DNA of 64,000 nucleotides from Shewanella sp. 1CM18E (GTDB lineage Bacteria; Pseudomonadota; Gammaproteobacteria; Enterobacterales; Shewanellaceae): the NCBI RefSeq assembly GCF_023161665.1, contig NZ_JALNTW010000020.1:1-64000 (forward strand), written 5' to 3'. The notes beneath the pieces were generated by a model. That model made no database searches. It saw only the letters and a list, made by a program, of their open reading frames with translations, and had not been told where the DNA came from. Position 1 is the first letter of the stretch. Every line of letters starts with the position of its first letter. Made by a program: the position numbers and the translations under genes. Below are positions 30,442 to 40,288 of this stretch, piece after piece.

Positions 30442-31374
30442 TTATAGCTCTTCTAATGGCGATTTATAGCCATCTGGCTTTATCGCAAGTAGGTCGCAGT
30501 TAATGCTATCAATTACATGTTCAGCTGTATTGCCGATTAATGCTGCTGAAAGGCCTGTGCGACCAATCGTACCTAAAATCACTAATTCAGCATCGAGCTT
30601 AGCGGCGAGATCGGGAATGACATCTTCAGGTAAACCTTCTTTCACATGGCAATTTTCAACGGCAATGCCATAAGCATTAGCAAGGTAGTTAATCCTTTCT
30701 TCATGCTGTAAGCGAATGGTTTCACTATAAGTGTGTGCGTCGAAATCTGGTAGTTCGATAGCTAAATTAACCGGAGTACCAGGATAGCCATTAACGAGGT
30801 GAACTTGAGCATCGAATTGTTTGGCAAGTTTAAGCGCATGTGCAACGATTTTGCCATTGAGGGATTCGTTTGCGTCATCTTCAGCACTAACATTGACGGC
30901 ACAAACAATTTTACCTGCTACAGGCCAGTCGTGCTCTTTAACTAACAACACTGGGATAGGAGCTTTGCGCATAAGATGCCAATCGGTTGGCGTAAAGATC
31001 ACTGATTTAAGTTTGTCGTGTTCATGGGTGCTTTTAACAATAAGGTCAAACTCATTGTCTATGGCAAACTTAATGATGCTTTCGAAAGGGCGGTTATGCC
31101 AAATAACCTCAAGATTTATGACTACACCGTCTTTGGTATAGGGTTTTACAATGTCTGCAAGCCAAGCTTTACGTTGATTAACCACGCCTTCGCGCATGGC
31201 TTCACGCTCTTGACCAGACAGAATTGACGTCATTTCATATGAGAAATCAAAAATGGATAGAAAGACCGTGATTTGGGCTTGGCTTTCAGTCGCCAATTCA
31301 ACGGCTCTAGCAAGAGCCGCTTGTTTTTCTGTCGTAGGATCGACAACCACAAGGAGTTTTTGATAATCCATCAT
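30442..31374 (-). CDS. uspE: Universal stress protein UspE
   Basis: A 310-aa tandem Usp protein with two adenine-nucleotide-binding-like domains (about residues 1-150 and 155-305). The second contains the ATP-binding signature GTIGRTGLSAALIGNTAEHV. UspE is associated with stress and DNA-damage resistance in E. coli. Its position beside fnr is conserved between E. coli and this sequence. Two ATGs in a row (31374 and 31371) follow AAGGACC; the exact start is uncertain by one codon. A near-consensus FNR box lies about 65 bp upstream. Confidence 0.93.
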   Translation of the reverse strand: MMDYQKLLVVVDPTTEKQAALARAVELATESQAQITVFLSIFDFSYEMTSILSGQEREAMREGVVNQRKAWLADIVKPYTKDGVVINLEVIWHNRPFESIIKFAIDNEFDLIVKSTHEHDKLKSVIFTPTDWHLMRKAPIPVLLVKEHDWPVAGKIVCAVNVSAEDDANESLNGKIVAHALKLAKQFDAQVHLVNGYPGTPVNLAIELPDFDAHTYSETIRLQHEERINYLANAYGIAVENCHVKEGLPEDVIPDLAAKLDAELVILGTIGRTGLSAALIGNTAEHVIDSINCDLLAIKPDGYKSPLEEL

Positions 31375-31432
31375 AACGGGTCCTTATCTAATATCGTCTA
31401 GTTTCATCTTGCACCAATAAGATGAATTTGTA

Positions 31433-31446
31433 TTGTTTTAGATCAA
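31433..31446. promoter_or_regulatory. Candidate FNR/CRP-type box upstream of uspE
   Basis: TTGTTTTAGATCAA matches the FNR consensus TTGAT-N4-ATCAA in 9 of 10 defined positions (TTGTT, then a perfect ATCAA). Its centre is about 65 bp before the uspE start. The neighbouring gene encodes the FNR-type regulator. Confidence 0.4.
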
Positions 31447-31465
31447 GCGGTTGGCCGAATAATTT

Positions 31466-32218
31466 CTATCTTGCGATATTGCTGTTACCAGATAGTTCGC
31501 TTAAGGCGTCAATATCTAAAATGGTGATATATTTACCTTTAACTTCAATTAGTTCAGCTTTTTGAAAGCGGCCGAGTAAACGACTAATGGTTTCAACTGT
31601 AAGGCCTAGATAATTACCGATATCACCACGAGTCATAGTCAGTCTAAACTCTCTTGGTGAAAAACCGCGGCTACCGAATCGCTTAGCGAGATTGCTAATA
31701 AATGCGGCAAGTCTTTCTTCTGCATTCTTTTTACTGAGTAATAAAATCATCTCTTGATCACTTTGGATCTCGTTACTCATTAAACGCATTATTTGTTGTC
31801 TAAGCTTAGGCATTTTACCTGTAAGCTCATCTAACGTAGTGTAAGGAATTTCGCATACCATTGAGGTTTCAAGCGCTTGTGCAAAGCTTTGGTGAAACTG
31901 TGAATGAATGCCGTCAAAACCGATAACATCACCAGCTAAATGAAAACCTGTGATTTGTTCATCGCCTTGTTCGGTAATGGTATAGCTTTTGATTGTGCCA
32001 GAACGAATAGCAAACAAAGACTTAAGTGGGTCGCCAGATTTGAAAATAGGCTCGCCTTTTTGAACGGGTTTTTTACGCTCAATGATCTCGTCAAGCTGAT
32101 CTAATTCATTAGAGTTCAGCGTAAACGGAATACAAAGTGTACCCATACTGCAATCATGACAATGAATCGCGCATCCTGAAGCCATTTGGCGACGATTCTT
32201 GTTGTTATCTGCTGACAT
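31466..32218 (-). CDS. fnr: FNR-family anaerobic regulator (EtrA)
   Basis: A 250-aa oxygen-sensing transcription activator, called EtrA in Shewanella. N-terminal cysteines C16, C20, C23 and C29 match the E. coli FNR arrangement, and the fourth cluster ligand is in SMVCEIPY (about residue 122). The cyclic-nucleotide-binding-like sensory domain follows, then the HTH with [22 protein letters not shown]; its E..SR contacts specify TTGAT half sites. I chose the ATG at 32218 because this gives C20/C23/C29 the same numbering as E. coli. The gene lies downstream of the cbb3 assembly genes it probably helps regulate. Confidence 0.95.
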   Translation of the reverse strand: MSADNNKNRRQMASGCAIHCHDCSMGTLCIPFTLNSNELDQLDEIIERKKPVQKGEPIFKSGDPLKSLFAIRSGTIKSYTITEQGDEQITGFHLAGDVIGFDGIHSQFHQSFAQALETSMVCEIPYTTLDELTGKMPKLRQQIMRLMSNEIQSDQEMILLLSKKNAEERLAAFISNLAKRFGSRGFSPREFRLTMTRGDIGNYLGLTVETISRLLGRFQKAELIEVKGKYITILDIDALSELSGNSNIAR

Positions 32219-32275
32219 TGTCTCTCTCAATTTTGACTGTTCATCTACTATGGTAAACTAATTTGATATTTGGAG

Positions 32276-32968
32276 CTAGCTAAGCTGGCCGATAGCAACG
32301 TACAAGGTTTGTATGCCAAATGCGATAAGAGCAAGACCGCTTATCATTCGTACTGCTTTTTTCTGCACTAAACGGCTAAAGCTGCTCGCTGCAATACCAG
32401 CACTTAGTAGTGCTGGTAAAGTACCTACACCAAAGGCCAACATAATAAGCGCGCCATCTGTAGCATTTCCAGCCGCAACAGACCAGGTTAACATGCTATA
32501 AACCAGCCCACAGGGTAACCAGCCCCATAAACCGCCAGCGATAAAAGCATGGCTGCGATTTTTTATCGGTATAAAACGATTTGCGATTGGCGATATAAAG
32601 CGCCAAAGCCATTTGCCTGCGCGTTCTATCTGTACAACGCCGGCCCAGATTTGTGCAATATAAAGCCCGGTGATTATCATCATTACGCCGGCAAAAACGC
32701 GCAGCACAAGCAGATAAATATCAGCATTAAACATCAAACCTAATGCACTGGTGCTTGCACCGACTAAGGCGCCGGCTGCTGTATAACTTAATATACGGCC
32801 GCTGTTATAACTCAGTAAGTAGCCCAGTTGATTGACTAACGCATTGCCGGTTTGCTGCTTTGGCAGGTTTGCTGACAGCGCCCCAACTAAACCGCCGCAC
32901 ATACCAATACAATGGCCAGCGCCCATCAAGCCAACGATTAGTGCACCAATTAAACTGTAATCATCCAC
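32276..32968 (-). CDS. TauE/SafE-type membrane protein of the cco cluster
   Basis: A 230-aa inner-membrane protein with about six hydrophobic segments and the N-terminal motif GAGHCIGMCGG, whose His-Cys and Met-Cys pairs suggest copper or thiol chemistry. This family (sometimes annotated as sulfite exporter TauE/SafE or HupE-like) is often found beside ccoI and ccoS. Its start codon overlaps the ccoS stop (TTAGTGG-type junction at 32968), so it is part of the same operon. A role in copper handling for cbb3 oxidase is inference from location. Confidence 0.82.
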   Translation of the reverse strand: MDDYSLIGALIVGLMGAGHCIGMCGGLVGALSANLPKQQTGNALVNQLGYLLSYNSGRILSYTAAGALVGASTSALGLMFNADIYLLVLRVFAGVMMIITGLYIAQIWAGVVQIERAGKWLWRFISPIANRFIPIKNRSHAFIAGGLWGWLPCGLVYSMLTWSVAAGNATDGALIMLAFGVGTLPALLSAGIAASSFSRLVQKKAVRMISGLALIAFGIQTLYVAIGQLS

Positions 32969-33204
32969 TAATCGTTACTCGGGCTTGATGGATTATTGTT
33001 GTTATCTTTTGTTTGGGCCGCGTTTGATGCTGAGTTTTTAGCCCCGGCTATATCGCTACCGGCTTTATCATCTTCAAACAAAATAGAAACACTTTGCTTT
33101 TCAAGATCATCAAACTGATCTGATTTTACCGCCCAGAAGAAAATGCCCACAGCGACCAACACAAAAATCATCGCGATTGGGATTAGTACATAGATAATGC
33201 TCAT
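32968..33204 (-). CDS. ccoS: cbb3 oxidase maturation protein CcoS
   Basis: A 78-aa protein with one N-terminal membrane segment (about residues 3-25) and the family motif WAVKSDQFDDLE. CcoS is required for incorporation of heme b and copper into the CcoN subunit in other bacteria. The start overlaps the ccoI stop by 4 bp. The C-terminal tail is Asn/Ala/Ser-rich and longer than in many homologues. Confidence 0.93.
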   Translation of the reverse strand: MSIIYVLIPIAMIFVLVAVGIFFWAVKSDQFDDLEKQSVSILFEDDKAGSDIAGAKNSASNAAQTKDNNNNPSSPSND

Positions 33205-35585
33205 AAACGAACCTTAAGAAGTCGAAGACTATTGCTGACAACGATCAATGAACTTGCAGACATGCCAATTGCCGCAATATATGGCGCTACGTGACCTGTT
33301 ACCGCCAAAGGAATAATAAATAGATTATACCCTAGCGCCCAGAATAAGTTTTGTTTGATAATGCGCCCGGTGAGCTTAGCAACGTTAACCGCATCAGCAA
33401 AACGAGACAGATTATCGCCTAATAGAATAATGTCAGCACTATTTTTTGATATAGCTGCGCCGCTACCCATAGCAATAGAAAGGTTGGCACCGGCAAGAAC
33501 TGGCGCGTCATTGATGCCATCGCCGAACATAGCAACTTGGCCATGCTGCTGGAACTGGTCTATCAGTTCTAGTTTACCTTGAGGCGATAGGCCTTGATGG
33601 GTATCACTGATCCCAAGACGTTTGCCTAAAGCAACAACTTCTGTCGAATTATCGCCACTAGCGATACTAAGCTTACAACCAATCTGTTTTAGTTGCTTAA
33701 CAGCAAGCTCTGTTTCTGGTCGCACTTCATCATTTAAACTGACTTTAGCTTGGAGCACGCCGTCACAGCTTAACCAAATGGTAGTGCTATCTTCTACGTC
33801 ACTACTGCCATTTACAAACTGTTGGCTACCCACTTTGCAAAAGCGGCCATTCACATAACCTGATAGGCCATTGCCGACAATGCTTTGTCTGTCGCTAACG
33901 TTATCGCTTTTATCAAAAAATGGCGTAAACGCTTTAGCTATCGGGTGTAAAGAGCCTGCCTCTAGTGCGGCGATATAAGTTAGTGCTTCTTTCTTTGAAA
34001 GCTCGCCGCTAAGCTCGACCTCGGCAATGGACAGTGAACCTAATGTTAGCGTGCCGGTTTTGTCAAAAACCACATGTTGAATTTTTGGTAGGCGCTCAAA
34101 CACACCAGAGCGGCGGGTGATAATACCAAGTCGAGTCATAATCGCGGTGCCGCAGGTAACCGCTGTCGGCGTTGCTAAAGCAAGGGCACAAGGGCAGGTT
34201 GCAACAAGCACAGACAAGGTGATCCAAAACGCATCTTCAGGTGAGTAAAAATACCAAAATAGATAAGTGAGTGTTGCGATAAGTAAAATTGCTGCTGTAA
34301 AGTAGTTCGAAAACCGATCGGCGTATAACGCAATTTTGGGTTTATTGTTAGACGCTATTTCTTGCAGACGAATGATCTCGGAAACCAGTTGATCTTGTCC
34401 AAGGGCTGTTACCTTAACCAGTATGGGCTGCTCAATATTAATGGTGCCAGCAAAAACTTCAGCATCAAGCTCTTTAGTAAGCGGCATTTGCTCACCGGTC
34501 AACATAGCCTCATTAACTGCAGTCGTGCCTTCAACCACCACACCATCGGCTGCGATGACTTCACCTGGTTTAACTAAGATTACATCGCCAATCGCTAAAC
34601 GCTTTGCTGGCACTTCTTCAAAACCATCGGTTGTTTTTAACTGAGCAGTTAACGGTACTAATTTATGTAGATTACTCGAACTGACAGATGCCTTTTGACG
34701 TGCGTTTTGCTCAAAGAAACGGCCTAACAACAAGAAGAAAGTAAACATGGACACAGATTCAAAATAGACTTCACCTGTGCCATTAATTGTTTCGATACAA
34801 CTTGCGATATAAGCGCCGCAAATCGCGATACTGACAGAAACGTCCATATTGAGTCTGCCCATTAGCATTGAGCGAACTGCACTAAAATAAAACGGCTGAG
34901 CTGAATAGAATACGACTGGTGCGGCAAACAGCATGCTGACCCAGCGGAAATAGTCGCGGTACTCAGTATCAAGATCGTTGAAATAACCAGAATAGAGGGC
35001 GAGGGCAAACATCATCACCTGCATGGTGGCAAAGCCCGCAAGGCCGAGTCTTAATAAGAATTTACGGCTGTCTTTCTTACTTTTGGTTTCTTGCTCATCT
35101 ACCTGAAAAGGTGCCGCTTGATAACCAATTTGGCTAATTTGGTTAAGAATTTCACTTAACTTAATGGTTTCGCTGTCCCAAGCAATCAACGCGCGTTGGG
35201 TTGTAGAATTAACTTGAATTTTGGCGACACCTTCAAGTTTATTGATTTTATGTTCAATCAACCATGCACAAGCAGCGCAGGTAATACCGTCGACTGTCAG
35301 TGACACTTCACTTAAGGAGTCGCGCTGTTGAATAAAGTCTTGTTGTACTTCAGGGAGATCATAAGCGCTAAAGTTAGACAATTCCTCAGGGACCAATGCA
35401 GTTTGCTTGCTGCCAGGTTCTGTGCGGAACTTATAATAGTTGGTTAGTCCGGCATCGATAATTGCCTGCGAAACAGCTTGGCAGCCTGGACAACACATTA
35501 ACTGCTCAACATCATTAATGCGGGTGGTAAATTGCTGTCCTGTTAAAACAGGTTCATTACAATGAAAGCAGTTTGCTTGACTCAT
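33201..35585 (-). CDS. ccoI: Copper-translocating P1B-type ATPase CcoI
   Basis: CcoI (FixI) moves copper for cbb3 oxidase assembly. The 794-aa protein starts with a cysteine-rich segment (CFHCNEPV and CCPGCQA) typical of CcoI. A heavy-metal-associated domain with GITCAAC follows, then membrane segments with the CPCALALATP ion pathway, DKTGTLTLG with the phosphorylated Asp, and the hinge GDGINDAP. It overlaps ccoS by 4 bp. It is separated from ccoP by fixH and a terminator. Confidence 0.95.
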   Translation of the reverse strand: MSQANCFHCNEPVLTGQQFTTRINDVEQLMCCPGCQAVSQAIIDAGLTNYYKFRTEPGSKQTALVPEELSNFSAYDLPEVQQDFIQQRDSLSEVSLTVDGITCAACAWLIEHKINKLEGVAKIQVNSTTQRALIAWDSETIKLSEILNQISQIGYQAAPFQVDEQETKSKKDSRKFLLRLGLAGFATMQVMMFALALYSGYFNDLDTEYRDYFRWVSMLFAAPVVFYSAQPFYFSAVRSMLMGRLNMDVSVSIAICGAYIASCIETINGTGEVYFESVSMFTFFLLLGRFFEQNARQKASVSSSNLHKLVPLTAQLKTTDGFEEVPAKRLAIGDVILVKPGEVIAADGVVVEGTTAVNEAMLTGEQMPLTKELDAEVFAGTINIEQPILVKVTALGQDQLVSEIIRLQEIASNNKPKIALYADRFSNYFTAAILLIATLTYLFWYFYSPEDAFWITLSVLVATCPCALALATPTAVTCGTAIMTRLGIITRRSGVFERLPKIQHVVFDKTGTLTLGSLSIAEVELSGELSKKEALTYIAALEAGSLHPIAKAFTPFFDKSDNVSDRQSIVGNGLSGYVNGRFCKVGSQQFVNGSSDVEDSTTIWLSCDGVLQAKVSLNDEVRPETELAVKQLKQIGCKLSIASGDNSTEVVALGKRLGISDTHQGLSPQGKLELIDQFQQHGQVAMFGDGINDAPVLAGANLSIAMGSGAAISKNSADIILLGDNLSRFADAVNVAKLTGRIIKQNLFWALGYNLFIIPLAVTGHVAPYIAAIGMSASSLIVVSNSLRLLKVRL

Positions 35586-35650
35586 GAAATGTGATTCTTT
35601 TTATAAGATTGAAACCCGCTGCGATAGCAACGGGTTAGGGCGAAAGCGGT

Positions 35651-36130
35651 TTAGTTTAACCAGTACTCTTGATCATCTTTTAATGCAACGCGCTGCTGAA
35701 TGCGCCAGGTTTGATCATAACCTTCAATTCTGACTTCCCAAGGACCTGAAATAGGCTGCGCTAAATCGATTCGATAAACCCCATTTGCATCGGCCGTGAC
35801 GATTTGAGAGAAATCACGTTCAGCTAGTGTTGGGTGGAAAAAGCTAATACTTAATGCAGCAAGGTAAGTGTCGCCGCCATGCTGTGAGATCTCAACATAC
35901 TTGTCGTCAAACTCAAGTAGGTAGTTCATGCCTAGTTGCTTTGCTTGCTTGATCTTACGAAGGTCAATATTAATTCCTTTACCTTCTTTGTAATAATCTT
36001 CAGTCACTAATGGATCTTGATTATCAATAGCAACGATTAATAAGTTGATACTGGCAACAACGGCACATAACGGCAATATGATAAGAAACCAAGGCCAAAA
36101 CTGCTTATACCAGGGTTGTGGAGTAGACAT
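35651..36130 (-). CDS. ccoH: FixH/CcoH family protein
   Basis: A 159-aa protein with one N-terminal membrane segment (about residues 12-35) and a periplasmic FixH domain. The family motif begins VTEDYYKEGKGIN and the end has GPWEVRIEG. FixH/CcoH is needed for cbb3 oxidase assembly or stability. It lies between ccoP and ccoI, preceded by a terminator at 36217-36249. A CcoG/RdxA gene, often found here in other bacteria, is absent from the cluster. Confidence 0.88.
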   Translation of the reverse strand: MSTPQPWYKQFWPWFLIILPLCAVVASINLLIVAIDNQDPLVTEDYYKEGKGINIDLRKIKQAKQLGMNYLLEFDDKYVEISQHGGDTYLAALSISFFHPTLAERDFSQIVTADANGVYRIDLAQPISGPWEVRIEGYDQTWRIQQRVALKDDQEYWLN

Positions 36131-36216
36131 TATTTACCACCTTTACTTATTAGAATAGTTGTTAAACTCTGGGAAAAAAGAAACGTCATTTTACCCATAA
36201 AAGTGTGAGTTATCAC

Positions 36217-36249
36217 TTAAAAAAAAGGCCTCGTTTGTGACGAGGCCTT
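36217..36249 (-). terminator. Terminator between ccoP and fixH
   Basis: On the minus strand AAGGCCTCG, loop TCACAAA and CGAGGCCTT are followed by a run of six or more T. It should reduce transcription from the structural genes into the assembly genes. Confidence 0.88.
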
Positions 36250-36279
36250 GATATTACACTCGGTGTTAACCTGGTGTGA

Positions 36280-37239
36280 TTACTTGTTAGACAAGCTGTA
36301 AACGTAAGCTGTAATTACGTGAACTTTTTCTTCACCTAATACATCTTTCCAAGCTGGCATTACACCTGTACGGCCATTCTTAACAGACTGGATAATTGCG
36401 CCACGACTACCGCCGTAAACCCAAGCATTATCAGTTAAGTTAGGTGCACCCATAAACTTGTTACCAGTGCCGTCCATACCATGACAAGCGAAACAGCCTT
36501 TCATGAATGAACCTTGGCCTTGTGCTGCAAGCGCTGCATCGTGTTCACGACCAGATAGCTTAACAACATACTCAGCTAGACCTTCAAGCTCACTGTCTTC
36601 AATCGGTAAACCGCCTTTTGGTGGCATCATACCGTGACGACCGTCCATGATAGAGGTTTTGATCGTCGCTAGCTCACCACCATATAACCAAGCATCGTCA
36701 GTTAGGTTAGGGAAGCCTTTGCTACCACGAGCATCACTACCATGACACATTGCACAGTTTTGTAAGAATAAACGACCGCCAACTTTCAGCGCTTCTTCAT
36801 TCTTAACCAACTCTTCAAGTGGGGTGTCAGCATAAGCCTTAAAGATAGGGCCATACTTTTCATCAGCATGTTTTACTTCTTGGTCATACTGAACCCAGCG
36901 GCCTTCGGCTTGAGCATCAATAACCGCTTGCTTCGATTCTTCAATCGTACGCACGCTTTGGTTTGAGCTTGTCCAACCTAAAAAGCCTTTAAAGCTACCA
37001 AGACCTGGGTAAAGTGCTAAATAAATCACACTGAACACGATGGTAATGTAGAACATGTAACTCCACCACTTAGGCAGTGGATTGTTGAGTTCTTCAATAC
37101 CGTCAAAGGTGTGACCCATTGACTCGCCTTCTTCTATGCCAGTGTCGTTCTTAGAACAAGCACGCAGTAAAACAACACAGCCAATGATTACAATTACCGT
37201 AAGAACGATAATCCATAAACTCCAGAAGTCACTCATCAC
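36280..37239 (-). CDS. ccoP: cbb3 cytochrome c oxidase subunit CcoP (diheme)
   Basis: CcoP is the diheme c-type subunit that passes electrons to CcoO. The 319-aa product has two membrane segments (about residues 7-27 and 56-80) and two heme motifs, CAMCH and CFACH, in the periplasmic part, each followed by an axial Met region (MMPPKG, GVMPAW). The start is GTG at 37239, overlapping the ccoQ stop, or the ATG next to it at 37236. Confidence 0.96.
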   Translation of the reverse strand: MMSDFWSLWIIVLTVIVIIGCVVLLRACSKNDTGIEEGESMGHTFDGIEELNNPLPKWWSYMFYITIVFSVIYLALYPGLGSFKGFLGWTSSNQSVRTIEESKQAVIDAQAEGRWVQYDQEVKHADEKYGPIFKAYADTPLEELVKNEEALKVGGRLFLQNCAMCHGSDARGSKGFPNLTDDAWLYGGELATIKTSIMDGRHGMMPPKGGLPIEDSELEGLAEYVVKLSGREHDAALAAQGQGSFMKGCFACHGMDGTGNKFMGAPNLTDNAWVYGGSRGAIIQSVKNGRTGVMPAWKDVLGEEKVHVITAYVYSLSNK

Positions 37240-37412
37240 TTTTTGTCTCCTGAGCCGTTCGATACAGTATTAATTTCCTCATCAGAGAAAACCAAGTTAG
37301 CTGCATCGTCAAATTGCTTTTTTCGGCTCGAGCTATATGCCCAAGCAAATATACCGACGAAGGTCACCATTACTACTATGGTTATCACTCCACGTAATGT
37401 GCCGTAATCCAT
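37236..37412 (-). CDS. ccoQ: cbb3 oxidase subunit CcoQ
   Basis: A 58-aa single-span subunit that stabilises the cbb3 complex. Translation gives MDYGTLRGVITIVVMVTF as the start, with a membrane segment at about residues 8-26 followed by a hydrophilic tail ending SGDKK. The TGA stop overlaps the ccoP start. It lies 10 bp after ccoO, whose stop is at the other side of a GGAGG ribosome site. Order ccoN-O-Q-P is canonical. Confidence 0.93.
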   Translation of the reverse strand: MDYGTLRGVITIVVMVTFVGIFAWAYSSSRKKQFDDAANLVFSDEEINTVSNGSGDKK

Positions 37413-37422
37413 ATTTGCCTCC

Positions 37423-38037
37423 TTATTTTAGCGCGTGGCCAAGTGATTGTAGATAAGCAATCAAAGCTTCAAGCTCTGTCTTATCTTTCACTGCGTCTTT
37501 AGCGCCAGCAATCTCTTCATCCGTGTACAAGTCGTGAGTTGGGTGAAGTTTACGCAAGATATCCATCTTCTCACCGGTAAGATCACCAGTCAGTTTGTTA
37601 TCAGCTAACCAAGGATATGCAGGCATGTTTGATTGCGGTACAACAGCGCGCGGATCAATTAAGTGAACCTCATGCCATTTATCGCTATAACGACCACCAA
37701 CACGAGCCAAATCTGGACCTGTACGCTTAGAACCCCACTGGAATGGGTGATCCCAAACTGATTCACCCGCTACAGAGTAGTGGCCGTAACGTTCAGTTTC
37801 AGCACGTAAAGGACGGATCATTTGGCTGTGACAGTTATAACAACCCTCACGAACGTAAATATCGCGACCTTCAATCTGTAGCGCCGTATAAGGGATTTGA
37901 CCTTCTAGCGGCTCAGTTGTGTCTTCTTGGAATAAAAGGGGAGTGATCTCAACCAAGCTACCAAAGCTGATTGCGATAACAGTAAAGATCCCTAATAGAC
38001 CGATGTTTTTCTCAACTATCTCGTGATTAAATTTCAT
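37423..38037 (-). CDS. ccoO: cbb3 cytochrome c oxidase subunit CcoO (monoheme)
   Basis: The 204-aa monoheme c-type subunit. It has an N-terminal membrane anchor (about residues 10-30), the heme motif CYNCH near residue 67 and the downstream axial Met in SNMPAYPWL. It forms the electron route from CcoP to the CcoN active site. It is 12 bp downstream of ccoN with AAGGAG before the ATG. Confidence 0.96.
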   Translation of the reverse strand: MKFNHEIVEKNIGLLGIFTVIAISFGSLVEITPLLFQEDTTEPLEGQIPYTALQIEGRDIYVREGCYNCHSQMIRPLRAETERYGHYSVAGESVWDHPFQWGSKRTGPDLARVGGRYSDKWHEVHLIDPRAVVPQSNMPAYPWLADNKLTGDLTGEKMDILRKLHPTHDLYTDEEIAGAKDAVKDKTELEALIAYLQSLGHALK

Positions 38038-38049
38038 CGAATCTACTCC

Positions 38050-39486
38050 TTAAGCTGCTTTTGCTTCAGCAATTGCTGGCAAAGAATCTTTAGGGGCCTT
38101 AACAGTACGGATCACGTTGTATGCCATTAAGAACATACCTGTAAGGAAGAATACACCACCTAGGAAACGAACAAAGTAGAATGGGTAAGAGGCTTCTAAG
38201 CTTTCTACGAAGCTATAAGTCAATGTACCGTCAGAGTTAACTGCGCGCCACATCAGACCTTGCATTACACCAGAGATCCACATTGAAACGATATAAAGAA
38301 CAGTACCGATTGTTGCCAACCAGAAATGAACGTTAATCAGGTTAGTGCTGTACATACGGCCGTGGCCAAATAGAACAGGGATCAAGTGGTATAGCGAACC
38401 AATTGACACCATAGCAACCCAGCCCAATGCACCAGAGTGAACGTGTCCAACAGTCCAGTCAGTGTAGTGAGATAGTGCGTTAACTGTTTTGATTGCCATC
38501 ATTGGGCCTTCAAAGGTAGACATACCGTAGAAAGACAATGAAACAACTAAGAAGCGCAAGATTGGGTCTGTACGAAGCTTATGCCATGCACCAGATAGGG
38601 TCATGATACCGTTAATCATACCACCCCAAGATGGAGCGAATAGGATCAGTGACATCACCATACCAAGTGACTGAGTCCAGTCTGGCAGTGCAGTGTAATG
38701 AAGGTGGTGAGGACCAGCCCAAATGTACAATGCAATTAGTGCCCAGAAGTGAACAATAGAAAGACGGTACGAATAAACAGGGCGACCAGCTTGCTTAGGT
38801 ACAAAGTAGTACATCATACCAAGGAAGCCTGCTGTAAGCAGGAAGCCTACCGCGTTGTGACCATACCACCACTGAACCATAGCATCTACAGCACCACTAT
38901 AAAGTGAGTAAGACTTGGTCATGGTTAGCGGCACAGCCATAGAGTTAACTATGTGAAGTACAGCAACGGTAATAATAAAGGCACCGAAGAACCAGTTTGC
39001 CACGTAGATGTGGGAAGTAGTTCGTTTGACGATAGTACCGAAGAACACCACAGCATAGGAGACCCATACAATGGTAATTGCGATATCAATTGGCCACTCT
39101 AGTTCAGCGTATTCTTTACCACTGGTAATACCAAGCGGTAAGCTGATAGCTGCCGATAGAATGATGGCTTGCCAACCCCAGAACGTAAATGCAGCTAACT
39201 TAGGTGCAAATAGTCGAGTTTGACAGGTGCGTTGAACGATATAATAGGATGTGGCGAAAAGGGCTGAAGTACCAAACGCGAAAATCACGGCGTTCGTATG
39301 TAGAGGTCGTAGACGACTATACGTTAACCATGGGGTTTCAAAGTTTAGCTGCGGCCAGATTAACTGAGCTGCGATTAGTACACCTACTGCCATACCAACA
39401 ATTCCCCACAAAACTGTGGTTAACGCGAATTGACGTACGACGGTGTAGTTGTAATCAGCGCCTTGAGGCTGGGAATGGTTCATCAT
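38050..39486 (-). CDS. ccoN: cbb3 cytochrome c oxidase catalytic subunit CcoN
   Basis: The 478-aa heme-copper oxidase subunit I of the high-affinity C-type oxidase used at low oxygen. About twelve membrane segments are visible. Histidine ligands appear in [35 protein letters not shown] and [10 protein letters not shown]. It opens the ccoNOQP operon. The start is one of two adjacent ATGs (39486, 39483). An FNR-type palindrome lies about 160 bp upstream, consistent with oxygen-controlled expression. Confidence 0.97.
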   Translation of the reverse strand: MMNHSQPQGADYNYTVVRQFALTTVLWGIVGMAVGVLIAAQLIWPQLNFETPWLTYSRLRPLHTNAVIFAFGTSALFATSYYIVQRTCQTRLFAPKLAAFTFWGWQAIILSAAISLPLGITSGKEYAELEWPIDIAITIVWVSYAVVFFGTIVKRTTSHIYVANWFFGAFIITVAVLHIVNSMAVPLTMTKSYSLYSGAVDAMVQWWYGHNAVGFLLTAGFLGMMYYFVPKQAGRPVYSYRLSIVHFWALIALYIWAGPHHLHYTALPDWTQSLGMVMSLILFAPSWGGMINGIMTLSGAWHKLRTDPILRFLVVSLSFYGMSTFEGPMMAIKTVNALSHYTDWTVGHVHSGALGWVAMVSIGSLYHLIPVLFGHGRMYSTNLINVHFWLATIGTVLYIVSMWISGVMQGLMWRAVNSDGTLTYSFVESLEASYPFYFVRFLGGVFFLTGMFLMAYNVIRTVKAPKDSLPAIAEAKAA

Positions 39487-39643
39487 ATTGCTTCCACTGC
39501 TTATTACTTATACTTATTGTTGTAGAGAAAAACTCTACCCGATTAAATGACAAATAAACCTCAGCCTCCTATCGGAAACAAGGGTATTCTGTCAATATGT
39601 AACCCTGCATTTATTGAAGTAAAGCAAGGCAACGTCATGATAC

Positions 39644-39657
39644 TTGAGCTATATCAA
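39644..39657. promoter_or_regulatory. FNR-type box, ccoN side
   Basis: TTGAGCTATATCAA matches TTGAT-N4-ATCAA in 9 of 10 defined positions. It lies 158 bp before the ccoN start and 43 bp from a second box. The spacing fits activation of ccoN only if transcription starts near 39609. Confidence 0.6.
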
Positions 39658-39686
39658 AAAAGATAGGATTTAAGGGATGTGATAAG

Positions 39687-39700
39687 TTGATCTAGATCAA
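39687..39700. promoter_or_regulatory. FNR-type box, perfect palindrome
   Basis: TTGATCTAGATCAA is a perfect match to the FNR/EtrA consensus and a perfect palindrome. Its centre is 53 bp before the GTG start of the divergent lipoprotein gene, so a class II position relative to that promoter is plausible. Confidence 0.75.
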
Positions 39701-39746
39701 GGTTATCCATAGAATGTTAAAACAATTGATATAAAGGTTAATTATC

Positions 39747-40211
39747 GTGCAAGTTACTCACAAATCAGCAGTATTAGGATTTTTAGTAGCAGGTTTTTCT
39801 CTGTTGTTTCTACAAGGCTGCGAGCCTAATAACCCGCAGTTTACAGCGCCAAAGCCTATAGATACGAGTCTTTGTAGTTTTAAAACTGACGTTTGCGCCA
39901 AAACTGTTGCTGATGTTGATATTCAGTTAAGCGTCAACCCATGGCAAGCCCCAAGCGAAAAGCCATTGACGCTAACACTTAACACTTCTAAGCCTGTTGA
40001 AAATCTAAAAGTAAAACTACAAGGCCGAGATATGTTTATGGGCATTATCCCGGTGAATTTAACCCAAACCGATAAAACTGTTTATCAAGGTGAGTTAGTG
40101 TACGGTTCATGCAGCAGTGGTTATATGGTTTGGAGCACTGTAGTGAGTTTTACAAGTGGTGGAGAGGAGGTGTTCACGACCTTTGACTTCCTTGCCGATC
40201 ATCCGGGTTAA
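39747..40211 (+). CDS. Conserved hypothetical lipoprotein divergent from ccoN
   Basis: A 154-aa predicted lipoprotein with a signal peptide ending in the lipobox LQGC (Cys at about residue 25). The mature part has three further Cys (CSFKTDVC and GSCSSG) and a beta-rich pattern. I do not recognise a named family. The start is GTG at 39747, the only one that keeps the signal peptide intact. It is divergent from ccoN and shares its FNR-box region, so co-regulation with the oxidase and a role in redox metal handling are reasonable inferences, no more. Confidence 0.7.
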   Translation: MQVTHKSAVLGFLVAGFSLLFLQGCEPNNPQFTAPKPIDTSLCSFKTDVCAKTVADVDIQLSVNPWQAPSEKPLTLTLNTSKPVENLKVKLQGRDMFMGIIPVNLTQTDKTVYQGELVYGSCSSGYMVWSTVVSFTSGGEEVFTTFDFLADHPG

Positions 40212-40288
40212 AGCCTAACCAAGGCGCCAATAAATAAGCAGTTAGCAACAAAACCTAAAAGGGCAGCAGCGATTCAGCAAAAGAGTTG

